Source: Actinomycetota bacterium (GTDB taxonomy: Bacteria > Actinomycetota > Actinomycetes > Nanopelagicales > Nanopelagicaceae). From it: a stretch of DNA of 64,000 nt. A program made the position numbers and the translations under genes. Below the pieces are notes generated by a model. The model was not told where the DNA came from, ran no database searches, and saw only the letters and a list, made by a program, of their open reading frames with translations. Shown here piece by piece: positions 31,104 to 40,304 of the stretch; position 1 is the first letter of the stretch, and every line of letters starts with the position of its first letter. The DNA lies in the NCBI GenBank assembly GCA_027728065.1, contig JAQBVO010000005.1, forward strand, positions 1 to 64,000. The letters are read 5' to 3'.

Positions 31104-32225
31104 ATGAGCAGCGATGAGATCACATTAGTTTTTCAAGAGCCGGTTGCGAAAGAGAAACCCCCCAAACATTTAGCAGATTACTCGGCCCAAGAGCGGCGTG
31201 AGGTTGCAGCCTCATTAGGTCTTCCCGCCTTTAGAGCCACACAAGTTGCAACACATTATTTCTCACACCTATCTGATGACCCGCAGAGCTGGAGCGATAT
31301 CCCAGCACAGCTGCGTGCGAGTATTGCCGATCAGTTGACGCCAAAACTTATCGAACTTGTTAGATCTGTGACTTGTGATGGCGGCATGACACGTAAAGAC
31401 TTATGGAAATTGCACGATGGTGTCTTAGTAGAGAGCGTCCTGATGCGCTATACCGATCGTGTTACGGTCTGCATCTCATCACAGGCCGGATGTGGAATGA
31501 ACTGTCCATTTTGTGCAACGGGACAGGCAGGATTGACTCGAAACTTAAGCGCAGGTGAAATTACAGAACAGGTCGTTGCAGCCGCACGTGCATGTGTCAA
31601 TGGTGAACTCCCAGGTGGGGCGACAAGGTTATCTAATATCGTCTTTATGGGAATGGGCGAGCCACTTGCTAACTACAACGCAGTTATGCGTTCGGTACGA
31701 AATATCACCGATCCACATCCAGATGGCTTAGGAATTAGTGCGCGTTCGGTCACCATTTCCACAGTTGGTCTCGTCAATGGAATTGAAAAACTTATCGAAG
31801 AGGAGATTGCGCTCACTTTGGCCGTTTCACTTCATACCCCCGATGATCAACTTCGCGATACCTTGGTTCCAATTAACTCACGGTGGAAGATCAAAGAGGT
31901 ATTAGCGGCCGCTGATGCCTATGAAAAACGCACTGGTCGCCGATACTCCATCGAATACGCCCTTATCCGCGATATAAATGATCAATCCTGGCGCGCGGAT
32001 TTACTAGGTCGGCTACTGAAAAACCGCAACACCCACGTCAATTTAATCCCCCTCAATCCAACCCCTGGCTCTAAGTGGACGGCATCTCGGCGTGAAGATG
32101 AGGCGGAATTTGTTCGTATTCTTGAAAGTTATGGGGTCCCGGTAACGGTGCGAGATACCAGGGGTCGCGAAATCGACGGAGCGTGTGGCCAGTTAGCGGC
32201 CTCTGAAAAAATCAGAACGGACTAG
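31104..32225 (+). CDS. rlmN: 23S rRNA (adenine2503-C2)/tRNA (adenine37-C2) methyltransferase RlmN
   Basis: Radical SAM methyltransferase that modifies A2503 of 23S rRNA and A37 of some tRNAs. 373 residues. The cluster motif Cys130-x3-Cys134-x2-Cys137 lies in [26 protein letters not shown] is present, and the C-terminal methyl-carrier Cys361 is in [10 protein letters not shown]. In other actinobacteria the next genes are dxr and its neighbours; here an 8-kb polyamine island intervenes. Confidence 0.96.
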   Translation: MSSDEITLVFQEPVAKEKPPKHLADYSAQERREVAASLGLPAFRATQVATHYFSHLSDDPQSWSDIPAQLRASIADQLTPKLIELVRSVTCDGGMTRKDLWKLHDGVLVESVLMRYTDRVTVCISSQAGCGMNCPFCATGQAGLTRNLSAGEITEQVVAAARACVNGELPGGATRLSNIVFMGMGEPLANYNAVMRSVRNITDPHPDGLGISARSVTISTVGLVNGIEKLIEEEIALTLAVSLHTPDDQLRDTLVPINSRWKIKEVLAAADAYEKRTGRRYSIEYALIRDINDQSWRADLLGRLLKNRNTHVNLIPLNPTPGSKWTASRREDEAEFVRILESYGVPVTVRDTRGREIDGACGQLAASEKIRTD

Positions 32226-32245
32226 TTAGCCCTTATCTGAATTGG

Positions 32246-32251
32246 TAGGCT
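32246..32251 (+). promoter_or_regulatory. Leaderless-type -10 element of the aldehyde dehydrogenase gene
   Basis: TAGGCT lies seven bases before ATG 32259, with no Shine-Dalgarno sequence. It would start the polyamine island transcript. Confidence 0.65.
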
Positions 32252-32258
32252 CGCTGCC

Positions 32259-33683
32259 ATGGAAAAATTAACGAACTTCATTAATTCTAAAGCCGTAGAG
32301 AGCACATCGGGTGAGACATCTTCACTGATTAATCCAGCCACAGGTGTGGCCTATGCAACAGCGCCAAAATCTAATGCAGCCGACGTCGATGCTGCATTTA
32401 CTGCGGCAAGTAATGCCTTTGGCCTTTGGCGCGATTGCACTCCAGCCCAGCGCCAGCGCGCACTATTAAAAATCGCCGATGCAATTGAGGACCGCCAATC
32501 AGAGATAATCGAGATTGAATGTCGCAATACCGGTAAACCTATTTCATTAACAACATCTGAAGAGATTCCACCGATGCTCGATCAGATTCGCTTCTTTGCA
32601 GGGGCTGCCAGAAATTTAGAAGGCAAGTCGGCAGGTGAGTACATGTCGGGCATGACATCAATGATTCGTCGCGAACCCATTGGTGTTATCGGACAAATAA
32701 CTCCTTGGAACTATCCCATGATGATGGCGGTTTGGAAATGGGCACCGGCAATTGCTGCGGGCAACACAGTTGTACTTAAACCAAGTGATACGACACCTGC
32801 ATCCACCCTTTGGATGGCACAGGTGATGGCAGAGTTTTTACCGGCAGGTGTCTTTAACGTCATATGCGGTGAGCGCGAAACAGGTCGAGCAGTTGTTGAG
32901 CATAAACGTCCCGATATGGTTTCAATTACCGGCTCAATCGCTGCTGGAATTCAAGTGGCACAATCTGCAGCCACCCAACTCAAGCGCGTGCATCTAGAGC
33001 TCGGTGGGAAAGCTCCAGTTGTTGTCTTTGCCGATGCCAATCTTGTCGAAGCCGCCGCTGCGATTGCAACGGCCGGGTATTTCAACGCCGGCCAAGACTG
33101 CACTGCAGCTACTCGTGTCATTGTTCACAAGAGCGTCTATGCCGATTTCGTAGCGTTACTGACCGAGCAGGCTAAGGCCGTTGCTATCGGTGCCCCCGAT
33201 GAGGATGTATTTTTAGGCCCGGTCAATAACGCCAATCAACTGGCACGCGTCTGCGGATTTCTAGATCGCACACCGGCCCATGCCACCGTCATGGTTGGCG
33301 GAGGCGCTCTGGATCGGCCAGGCTTCTTCTTCCCAGCAACGGTTGTTGCAGGCCTTCGCCAAGGTGACGAGATGATTCAAAATGAGATCTTTGGTCCTGT
33401 CATTACCGTGCAGAGTTTTAGCGATGAGGCCGATGCCATAGCAAAGGCCAACGGCGTTGACTTCGGCCTAGCCTCTAGTGTGTGGACCAAAGATCACGGC
33501 CGGGCGATGAGAATGGCTAAGGCCTTTGACTTTGGCTGTGTCTGGATCAATACACATATCCCTGTCGTTGCCGAAATGCCGCACGGGGGCTTCAAACGTT
33601 CGGGTTATGGCAAGGATCTATCGGCCTATGGCTTTGAAGATTACACGCGGATAAAGCATGTTATGACCAATCTTGGGGCGTAG
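32259..33683 (+). CDS. Aldehyde dehydrogenase, probable gamma-aminobutyraldehyde dehydrogenase
   Basis: NAD(P)-dependent aldehyde oxidation. 474 residues. Signatures are the cofactor region GQITPWNYPMM, the base Glu247 in HLELGGKAP, and the nucleophile Cys281 in FNAGQDCTAATR; the GQDCTA form is characteristic of aminobutyraldehyde dehydrogenases (PatD/YdcW type). With the polyamine transporter, FAD oxidase and ureohydrolase next to it, oxidation of 4-aminobutyraldehyde from putrescine to GABA is the likeliest role. A betaine- or guanidino-aldehyde substrate is possible. Confidence 0.85.
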   Translation: MEKLTNFINSKAVESTSGETSSLINPATGVAYATAPKSNAADVDAAFTAASNAFGLWRDCTPAQRQRALLKIADAIEDRQSEIIEIECRNTGKPISLTTSEEIPPMLDQIRFFAGAARNLEGKSAGEYMSGMTSMIRREPIGVIGQITPWNYPMMMAVWKWAPAIAAGNTVVLKPSDTTPASTLWMAQVMAEFLPAGVFNVICGERETGRAVVEHKRPDMVSITGSIAAGIQVAQSAATQLKRVHLELGGKAPVVVFADANLVEAAAAIATAGYFNAGQDCTAATRVIVHKSVYADFVALLTEQAKAVAIGAPDEDVFLGPVNNANQLARVCGFLDRTPAHATVMVGGGALDRPGFFFPATVVAGLRQGDEMIQNEIFGPVITVQSFSDEADAIAKANGVDFGLASSVWTKDHGRAMRMAKAFDFGCVWINTHIPVVAEMPHGGFKRSGYGKDLSAYGFEDYTRIKHVMTNLGA

Positions 33684-33723
33684 TATTTGGCAACGACCTA
33701 ACTACTAAAGGAGTTCAACCGAT

Positions 33724-34899
33724 ATGGCACTTAAGCGATCACTCTCACTAGAGGCACGTTCAATTCTTGGCGCTGGCATATCTCGCCGCGCAGTTCTTGC
33801 AGGGGCAGGTGGATTAGGTGCTGCCGGTTTACTAGCTGCATGCGGTGGGGGTGGCGATGATCAGAGCGCTGAAAACTCAGTGCGCTGGGGCAACTGGCCA
33901 TTGTATTTAGATTTTGATGAGGAGAGCAAGACATATCCAACACTGGTCAAATTCTCTGAAGCGACCGGTATCGATGCGCAGTACTTTGAAGATTACAACG
34001 ATAACGATGAGTTCTTTGGAAAAGTTCAGGCACAGTTAAAGCTTGGTGAAGATATCGGATATGACCTTGTCACTCCAACTGACTGGATGTGCGCACGTTG
34101 GATACGCCTTGGCTACACTCAGAAATATGATTTAGCAAATATTCCAAATCACGCAAATATCTTGGACTCTCTTAAATCTCCATCCTATGACCCTATGCGC
34201 GAATCAACGCTGACTTGGCAGGGCATTATGTCTGGCTTTGGTTGGAACACAGAGAAGAACCCAAAGGGAATCCACACTCTCGATGAGCTCTTTGCACCGC
34301 AGAACAAGGGGAAAATCGTTGTTTTATCCGAGATGCGCGACACTATCGGCATAATTTTGCTGGCTCAAGGTGTAGATATTACAAAGGTGACCGAGGATCA
34401 GTTCATGAACGCCGTTGATTTCATGACTAAAAAGATCGCCGATGGTTGGATTCGCGGCGTCAAGGGCAATGAATATGCCGAGGATTTAACATCGGGAGAT
34501 GCAACTGCAGTCATCGGATGGTCGGGGGATATGTTTATTCTAGCTAGCGAAAACGAAGGCAAGTTTGACTTTGCGATTCCAGAGTCTGGCGGAACGATTT
34601 CAGGGGATAACTTGGTTATTCCATCGACCACTTCACCTGCTGGAAAGGTGAATGCGGAGAAGTTAATTAACTACTACTACGACCCAGTAGTTGCCGCCGA
34701 AGTCGCGGCATATGTTAACTATGTCTGTCCAGTTAAGGGAGCACAGGCAGAGATGGAGAAGATTGCCCCAGAGCTTGCAACAAGTGAGTATATCTTCCCA
34801 ACGGAAAAGACCTCATCCCGTCTGCATGTATTCCGATCACTGACACCAGATGAGGAGAGCGTATGGGCAGAGGCATTCCAACAGGCACAAGGTAACTAA
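33724..34899 (+). CDS. Polyamine ABC transporter substrate-binding lipoprotein (PotD/PotF type)
   Basis: Extracytoplasmic receptor for spermidine or putrescine. 391 residues. The N-terminus has a twin-arginine motif ISRRAVL (about 19-25) and a lipobox LAAC with Cys40, so it is probably exported by Tat and lipid-anchored. The mature part has VRWGNWPLYLDFDEES, the YFEDYNDNDEFFGK segment and YDLVTPTDWM, as in PotD-like binding proteins. AAAGGAG precedes ATG 33724. It opens the potD-A-B-C set, with each following start overlapping the previous stop. The exact ligand is inferred. Confidence 0.88.
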   Translation: MALKRSLSLEARSILGAGISRRAVLAGAGGLGAAGLLAACGGGGDDQSAENSVRWGNWPLYLDFDEESKTYPTLVKFSEATGIDAQYFEDYNDNDEFFGKVQAQLKLGEDIGYDLVTPTDWMCARWIRLGYTQKYDLANIPNHANILDSLKSPSYDPMRESTLTWQGIMSGFGWNTEKNPKGIHTLDELFAPQNKGKIVVLSEMRDTIGIILLAQGVDITKVTEDQFMNAVDFMTKKIADGWIRGVKGNEYAEDLTSGDATAVIGWSGDMFILASENEGKFDFAIPESGGTISGDNLVIPSTTSPAGKVNAEKLINYYYDPVVAAEVAAYVNYVCPVKGAQAEMEKIAPELATSEYIFPTEKTSSRLHVFRSLTPDEESVWAEAFQQAQGN

Positions 34900-36044
34900 T
34901 GCCGGGTGATGCAATTGGCGCACGCGGAGATTTACGCCTTACACGCATCACTAAAAGTTACGGTGATTTCACAGCTGTCGATGATCTGACCCTGACGATT
35001 CCTAAAGGATCTTTCTTTGCCCTGCTTGGACCTTCGGGCTGCGGTAAGACAACCACGCTTCGCATGGTTGCAGGGTTAGAGGAGCCAACAGTTGGCAGTA
35101 TTCACTTAGGTGATACTGATATTACGACAACTCGTCCCTATCAACGTCCGATCAATACTGTTTTTCAAAACTACGCGCTCTTTCCGCATCTGACTATCTT
35201 TGAAAATATCGCATTTGGTCTGCGTCGGCGTGGAATTAAAGATGTAAAAGAGCAGGTAGATAAAGTTCTCACACTCGTTGAACTTCCACATTTAGCAGAG
35301 CGCAAACCAACCCAGCTATCGGGTGGGCAGCAACAGCGCATCGCACTTGCACGTGCAATCGTTAATCGCCCCGCCCTTCTCTTACTCGATGAGCCTCTAG
35401 GCGCACTTGATTTAAAGCTGCGCCGACAGATGCAGATCGAGTTAAAGTGGATTCAGCGCGAAGTGGGTCTGACATTTGTTCACGTAACCCATGATCAAGA
35501 AGAGGCTATGACCATGGCCGACACGATCGCTGTTATGAATGAGGGCAAGATAGAACAGATGGGCACACCAGCGCATTTATACGATAACCCACAAACAGCC
35601 TTTGTCGCCAACTTCCTGGGTCAATCAAATCTTATTAAGGGCAAAATAAGTGGTAATGACGGTGATAACTTAGTAATCGACCTCTTTGGTCAAAAGATTT
35701 CGATGCCTAAGGCTCGCTCCCATGCCATTGATAACTCACTCTATGCAGGTATTCGTCCAGAAAAGTTCCGCATCACTCGTACCGGTTCGGCTGCTCGCGG
35801 CAACACATTAACTGGCGGGCGTATCGAAGATGTTTCTTACATCGGTGTGAGTACCCAGTACGTCGTTGCCATGCCATGGGGACAAGAGTTAATGGTCTTT
35901 GAGCAAAACGATGATGGAGTCCCACCATTTAATAAGGGCGAAGAGGTCGTTATCTCATGGGAGCCAGACTTCACCTTCGGTCTTCGTGGAGATGAGGATA
36001 TAGAGGCCGGCACTGAAGTAAGTCCAGAGGAGATCCAAGAGTAA
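34899..36044 (+). CDS. potA: Polyamine ABC transporter ATP-binding protein (PotA type)
   Basis: ATPase of the polyamine importer. 381 residues. Walker A GPSGCGKTT (about 44-52), Q-loop QNYALFPHLT, signature LSGGQQQRIALARA, Walker B LLLLDEPLGALD and H-loop HVTHDQEEAM are all intact. A C-terminal TOBE domain (about 290-360) is present, as in PotA. The start shares one base with the preceding stop (TAATG). The potA family name is by similarity and neighbours. Confidence 0.92.
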   Translation: MPGDAIGARGDLRLTRITKSYGDFTAVDDLTLTIPKGSFFALLGPSGCGKTTTLRMVAGLEEPTVGSIHLGDTDITTTRPYQRPINTVFQNYALFPHLTIFENIAFGLRRRGIKDVKEQVDKVLTLVELPHLAERKPTQLSGGQQQRIALARAIVNRPALLLLDEPLGALDLKLRRQMQIELKWIQREVGLTFVHVTHDQEEAMTMADTIAVMNEGKIEQMGTPAHLYDNPQTAFVANFLGQSNLIKGKISGNDGDNLVIDLFGQKISMPKARSHAIDNSLYAGIRPEKFRITRTGSAARGNTLTGGRIEDVSYIGVSTQYVVAMPWGQELMVFEQNDDGVPPFNKGEEVVISWEPDFTFGLRGDEDIEAGTEVSPEEIQE

Positions 36045-36904
36045 TGAGCATTACCGTGCCAAAGGTTCGTGTTCCATACCTGTTGTTGTTTCCAGGTTTT
36101 GCATTTCTCTTTACCTTCTTCATCCTTCCAATTTTTAACTTAGCGCAGACTTCAACGCAATCTCCAATTGTCGGTGGAGATACAGCTCAGTACGAGCAGA
36201 CATTTGCATTTAGTAACTACATCAACGCTTTTGTTGAAAATCGCGAACAGTTCGGCCGCTCTTTTGTATATGCCACCCTGGCTACAATCTTTGCCCTAGC
36301 CATTTCCTATCCATTGGCATATGCAATTGCATTCAAATCTGGAAAGTTTAAAAACATTCTTCTTGTCCTGGTTGTCGCACCGTTTTTTACCTCTTTCTTA
36401 CTGCGCACAATCGCTTGGAAGCAGATTTTGGGAGAAGAGGGATTTCTCGTTCCAACCCTTCGCAACCTGCATTTATTGGGGCAGCAGACTACGATTACAT
36501 CTACCTCGGTGGCAGTGGTGGCAGGTATGACTTATAACTTTCTGCCCTTTATGACGCTACCGCTATACGCATCTCTTGAGCGCATAGATCCACGCACAAT
36601 CGAGGCATCGGGTGATCTCTATGCCAATGCAATTACAACTTTTCGCCGCGTGACCCTGCCCTTGTCCCTGCCTGGCGTAGTTGCTGGCACCTTGCTCACA
36701 TTCATTCCAGCTGCAGGTGACTACGTCAACGCTGCGATTTTAGGAAGTCCTAATACGAAGATGATCGGTAACGTGATTGAGTCGCGATATTTTAAAATTG
36801 TTGACTATCCAACTGCAGCCGCTCTCTCATTTACATTAATGGTGGCGATCTTAATTCTGGTAACCCTTTATATACGCAAAGCTGGAACGGAGGAGTTGGT
36901 ATGA
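36044..36904 (+). CDS. potB: Polyamine ABC transporter permease (PotB type)
   Basis: Inner-membrane subunit with about six transmembrane helices in 286 residues. The EAA loop that contacts the ATPase is visible as IEASGDLYANAITTFRRVTL. The N-terminal hydrophobic segment (PYLLLFPGFAFLFTFFILPI) is typical. It starts on the potA stop (TAATG), and its own stop overlaps potC by four bases. Confidence 0.92.
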   Translation: MSITVPKVRVPYLLLFPGFAFLFTFFILPIFNLAQTSTQSPIVGGDTAQYEQTFAFSNYINAFVENREQFGRSFVYATLATIFALAISYPLAYAIAFKSGKFKNILLVLVVAPFFTSFLLRTIAWKQILGEEGFLVPTLRNLHLLGQQTTITSTSVAVVAGMTYNFLPFMTLPLYASLERIDPRTIEASGDLYANAITTFRRVTLPLSLPGVVAGTLLTFIPAAGDYVNAAILGSPNTKMIGNVIESRYFKIVDYPTAAALSFTLMVAILILVTLYIRKAGTEELV

Positions 36905-37737
36905 ACACAAAGATTAAAGATGCAACAATCCCAACGATTGCATTTCAAGCCCGCCTATCACGCTGGTTTGGCCGCAATCTATTGCGTATCTATATGATCT
37001 TTGGTTTTACATACCTGTTCATCCCAGTTGCCTACACATTTGCATTCTCCTTTAACGATTCGGGAAAGAGCAACTTAATCTGGAAGGGCTTCACTTTAGA
37101 TAATTGGCAGAATCCATGTGGTGCACCACAGATATGTGATGCGCTAGGTAACTCCATCAAGATCGGTGCCCTTGCCACGATTTTCTCAACGATTCTCGGC
37201 ACGCTTATCGCATTTGCAATCGGACGTTATCAATTTAGAGGGCGCTCAAGCTCTAACTTGCTGATCTTTTTACCAATGGCTACCCCTGAAATTGTCTTAG
37301 GGGCATCACTACTCTCACTCTTTTTAGTCTTTAAAATCAATCCAGGTTTCTGGCCGACTGTCATCGCACACGTAGTGTTCTGTATATCTTTTGTTGTTGT
37401 TACTGTTAAGGCTCGCATCGCATCTCTTGATCCACGCCTTGAACAAGTGGCGATGGATCTCTATGCCAACGAACTCGAAACCTTTCGCAGAGTTACCCTG
37501 CCATTAGTTGCACCCGGAATTGTAGGGGCAGCTCTGCTGGCATTCTCGCTATCTTTCGATGATTTTATTATTACCAACTTTAATTCAGGGACATTGATTA
37601 CCTTCCCGAAGTTTGTCTATGTAGCAGCCGCCCGCGGCATCCCAGCCCAGGCCAATGTCATCGGTTCAGCGATGTTTTTCTTAGCCTTAGCACTTGTTAT
37701 AGCTGGTCAAATAGTCAATCGTAAAAAAACACGGTAG
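36901..37737 (+). CDS. potC: Polyamine ABC transporter permease (PotC type)
   Basis: Second membrane subunit, 278 residues with about six helices. The EAA loop is EQVAMDLYANELETFRRVTL, and SFDDFIITNFNSG in the last third is typical of PotC/PotI. It overlaps potB (ATGA). It ends the transporter set; a 132-base structured gap separates it from the FAD oxidoreductase, so the downstream genes may be controlled separately. Confidence 0.92.
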   Translation: MNTKIKDATIPTIAFQARLSRWFGRNLLRIYMIFGFTYLFIPVAYTFAFSFNDSGKSNLIWKGFTLDNWQNPCGAPQICDALGNSIKIGALATIFSTILGTLIAFAIGRYQFRGRSSSNLLIFLPMATPEIVLGASLLSLFLVFKINPGFWPTVIAHVVFCISFVVVTVKARIASLDPRLEQVAMDLYANELETFRRVTLPLVAPGIVGAALLAFSLSFDDFIITNFNSGTLITFPKFVYVAAARGIPAQANVIGSAMFFLALALVIAGQIVNRKKTR

Positions 37738-37869
37738 TCTGACCTACCTATCCATAACGAAACACAGGTTGTTATAGAAAGCTTGCGTTGTGGGGTTAGG
37801 TTCCGGAGGACCCGGGCCAACTACGAGTTGTGATTGAAGGGGTGATTCCGGTTCAGGCCGGATAGCGCG
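37738..37869 (+). promoter_or_regulatory. Structured leader/intergenic region before the FAD oxidoreductase, possible cis-regulatory RNA
   Basis: This 132-base gap has no coding frame and three consecutive potential hairpins. GGTTC pairs with GGACC around CGGA (37799-37812). CAAC pairs with GTTG around TACGA (37818-37830). TCCGG pairs exactly with CCGGA around TTCAGG (37847-37862). The last ends seven bases before the ATG and would hide the only GGA near the start codon. An earlier ATAAC/GTTAT pair (near 37756-37776) is also possible. I could not match it to a riboswitch class I know. Confidence 0.45.
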
Positions 37870-39282
37870 ATGGAGACCATCGACCCTTCCATACTCAGAC
37901 ATCTCTCACATATGCAGCCGGCTTTGTACTGGCTCGATGAAGATCCCCTTGAGCCACTGCCGCATCCGACATTAATCGGAGATGTCAGCACTGATCTCTG
38001 TATCGTCGGAGCCGGCTACACCGGTTTGTGGACCGCCCTGCTTGCTAAAGAGCAAAATCCGGGGCGCGAAGTAATTGTGGTTGAACAGTGGGAGACCGGT
38101 GCGGGGGCATCTGGTCGAAACGGTGGTTTCTGTAGCTACTCACTCACCCATGGATTTATGAATGGATACAGCCGCTTTAAGGACGAGATGGCAATTATCG
38201 AGGCCATGGGGCGCGAAAATCTCGATGGGATTGAGTCAACCATAAAGAGGTATGGAATCGAATGTGACTTTGAATGGAATGGAGAGCTTCGAATCGCAGT
38301 TGCCGATTGGCAGATGGAGTCGATAGTTCACGAGGCAAATCTTCGGAACTCTTTTGGTGACCATGTTGAGGTATTAACCGCGGCCCAAGTGCAGGCACGA
38401 GTGAAATCACCGATTTATAAAGGTGCGTTATGGGATCCAGATGGCACCGCCTTAGTTGATCCCGTGCGTTTAGTTTGGGGACTTGAGAAGGCTTGTATAA
38501 AACTAGGTGTAAAGATCTATGAGAATACGCAAGTTCAGTGGCTAGAGTCAACTAACGCAGGAATGATTGTTCATACCTCATATGGAAATGTGTATGCCCA
38601 GAAAACCGCGCTCGCAACTAATATATTTAAATCATTGATACGAAGTGCGCATAAATATGTCATTCCAGTTTATGATTTTCAACTTGTTACTGAGCCACTA
38701 ACACCCCAGCAGCTCGAATCTATAGGTTGGAAAGATCGCGAAGGCCTATCCGATGCCGGCAATCAGTTCCACTACTATCGAATGACAAAAGACAATGAGA
38801 TTTTATGGGGAGGATATGATGCAATCTATAATTTTCGCGGCAAGGTACGGCAAGAGTACGAAACCGATGCCAAAACATACGCCCATTTAGCCAAAGCTTT
38901 CTTAGAAACCTTTCCACAATTGAAGGGAATAAAGTTCACACATGGTTGGGGCGGGGCCATCGATACTTGCTCGCGTTTTTCACCGTTTTGGGGAACAGCT
39001 TATGGTGGTCGAGTTGCATACGTTATGGGCTATACAGGTTTGGGTGTGGGCCCAACACGCTTTGGCGCACAGGTAATGCTCGATCTTCTAGAGGGTCTGG
39101 ATAATCAGAGAACGCGCCTTACGATGGTTCGCAAAAAGCCTTGGCCATTTCCTCCTGAGCCATTTCGTTTTTTCTTTATTCGTCTGACGCAATGGTCTAT
39201 TAATAGGGCCGATGAAAAGCAGGGCAAGCGCAATTTATGGCTGCGCCTACTCGATTCATTAGGTCTGGGTTTCGATTCCTAA
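37870..39282 (+). CDS. FAD-dependent oxidoreductase, DAO/PuuB-like amine oxidase
   Basis: 470 residues of the D-amino-acid-oxidase superfamily. The FAD motif is CIVGAGYTGLWTALLAKE (about 44-61) with the acidic end VVVEQ, and GAGASGRNGGFCSYSLTHG is typical of the PuuB/OrdL group. The C-terminal HGWGGAIDTCSRFSPFWG and MGYTGLGVGPTRF segments also belong to it. PuuB oxidises gamma-glutamylputrescine, but no PuuA-like ligase is present here, so the substrate may be free putrescine, another polyamine or an amino acid derivative. No Shine-Dalgarno sequence is free before ATG 37870; a hairpin covers the nearest GGA. Confidence 0.82.
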   Translation: METIDPSILRHLSHMQPALYWLDEDPLEPLPHPTLIGDVSTDLCIVGAGYTGLWTALLAKEQNPGREVIVVEQWETGAGASGRNGGFCSYSLTHGFMNGYSRFKDEMAIIEAMGRENLDGIESTIKRYGIECDFEWNGELRIAVADWQMESIVHEANLRNSFGDHVEVLTAAQVQARVKSPIYKGALWDPDGTALVDPVRLVWGLEKACIKLGVKIYENTQVQWLESTNAGMIVHTSYGNVYAQKTALATNIFKSLIRSAHKYVIPVYDFQLVTEPLTPQQLESIGWKDREGLSDAGNQFHYYRMTKDNEILWGGYDAIYNFRGKVRQEYETDAKTYAHLAKAFLETFPQLKGIKFTHGWGGAIDTCSRFSPFWGTAYGGRVAYVMGYTGLGVGPTRFGAQVMLDLLEGLDNQRTRLTMVRKKPWPFPPEPFRFFFIRLTQWSINRADEKQGKRNLWLRLLDSLGLGFDS

Positions 39283-39293
39283 AGCTTTACGCC

Positions 39294-39299
39294 TATTCT
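39294..39299 (+). promoter_or_regulatory. Leaderless-type -10 element of the ureohydrolase gene
   Basis: TATTCT lies six bases before ATG 39306, without a Shine-Dalgarno sequence. It would also serve dxr, which follows directly. Confidence 0.55.
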
Positions 39300-39305
39300 T
39301 GCCTC

Positions 39306-40304
39306 ATGGTCAACCGCGGCAATATGTACGGGCCTGATTTTACATTTCTGGGCATTCCACGGTGCGATTTAGATATCCCATCTACATTTGCCGATGCCGA
39401 TGTTGTCATTGTTGGTGCACCCATTGATAGTGGTACATCCCACCGTTCAGGTGCAAAGTTTGGTCCCCAGGCAATTCGTGGGGGAGATTATCTGCCCCAT
39501 GATGGCCAGCGCCCACATTTAGCGCTGCGCATCGATTCGTTAAATGCCATGAAGGTCGTTGATGCCGGAGATTTAATAATGCCAGGTTCAGATCTGATCG
39601 CATCTCTTGAAGTATTGGCTCAAGCAACTGAAAAGATCTCACGAGCAGGTGCCATTCCAGTAATTCTTGGGGGAGATCATTCAATTGCATCGGCCGATGT
39701 TGCAGGAATTGCACGCCATCGCGGTTTAGGCACAATCTCAATGATTCACTTCGATGCCCACGCCGATACGGGCGAAGATCAATTTGGTGCATTGATTGGT
39801 CACGGCACACCTATGCGACGCTTAATCGAAACCGGCGTTGTGCGTGGTGATCGCTTCTTACAGCTTGGCCTTCGTGGTTATTGGCCAGATTCAAAGACCC
39901 TTGATTGGATGCGCGATAAAGGTATGCGCTCGTATGAGATGACTGAGATCGCTGCGCGAGGATTGCATAGGGTTTTAGATGAGTCATTTGCGACCTTAAC
40001 CGATGGCTGTGATGGTGTTTTCTTGTCGGTCGATATCGATGTCGTCGATCCCGGTATGGCTCCAGGTACAGGTACACCAGAGCCTGGCGGAATGACCAGC
40101 CGTGAACTACTTGAATCAGTTCGGCGAATATGTCTTGAGCTACCAATAGTTGGTATCGATGTTGTGGAAGTTGCACCGGCATTTGACAACGCAGATATCA
40201 CAGCGATTTTGGCTAATAGAGTTGTATTAGAGGCGTTAAGTGCAGTTGCAAAGCGCCGCTCAGGTGAGAAGTATTCACCAACACAAAACCTACTGGATCG
40301 CTAA
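39306..40304 (+). CDS. Agmatinase-like ureohydrolase
   Basis: Binuclear manganese hydrolase that releases urea from a guanidino compound. 332 residues from ATG 39306 (preferred to an in-frame ATG at 39237 inside the oxidase). The metal ligands are all present: His125 in GGDHSIA, Asp150-x-His152-x-Asp154 in HFDAHADTG, and Asp243-x-Asp245 in SVDIDVVDPG. Agmatine to putrescine fits the neighbouring polyamine genes; 4-guanidinobutyrate or guanidine are real alternatives within this family. dxr starts immediately after the stop. Confidence 0.85.
   Translation: MVNRGNMYGPDFTFLGIPRCDLDIPSTFADADVVIVGAPIDSGTSHRSGAKFGPQAIRGGDYLPHDGQRPHLALRIDSLNAMKVVDAGDLIMPGSDLIASLEVLAQATEKISRAGAIPVILGGDHSIASADVAGIARHRGLGTISMIHFDAHADTGEDQFGALIGHGTPMRRLIETGVVRGDRFLQLGLRGYWPDSKTLDWMRDKGMRSYEMTEIAARGLHRVLDESFATLTDGCDGVFLSVDIDVVDPGMAPGTGTPEPGGMTSRELLESVRRICLELPIVGIDVVEVAPAFDNADITAILANRVVLEALSAVAKRRSGEKYSPTQNLLDR

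Noticed and set aside
37738-37869. Guanidine-I (ykkC) or guanidine-II riboswitch before the oxidase/ureohydrolase genes
   Set aside because: GGTTCCG and an ACGA-containing loop recall these classes, but the other conserved blocks are missing or out of order, and only one such loop is present. Recorded only as an unclassified structured leader.
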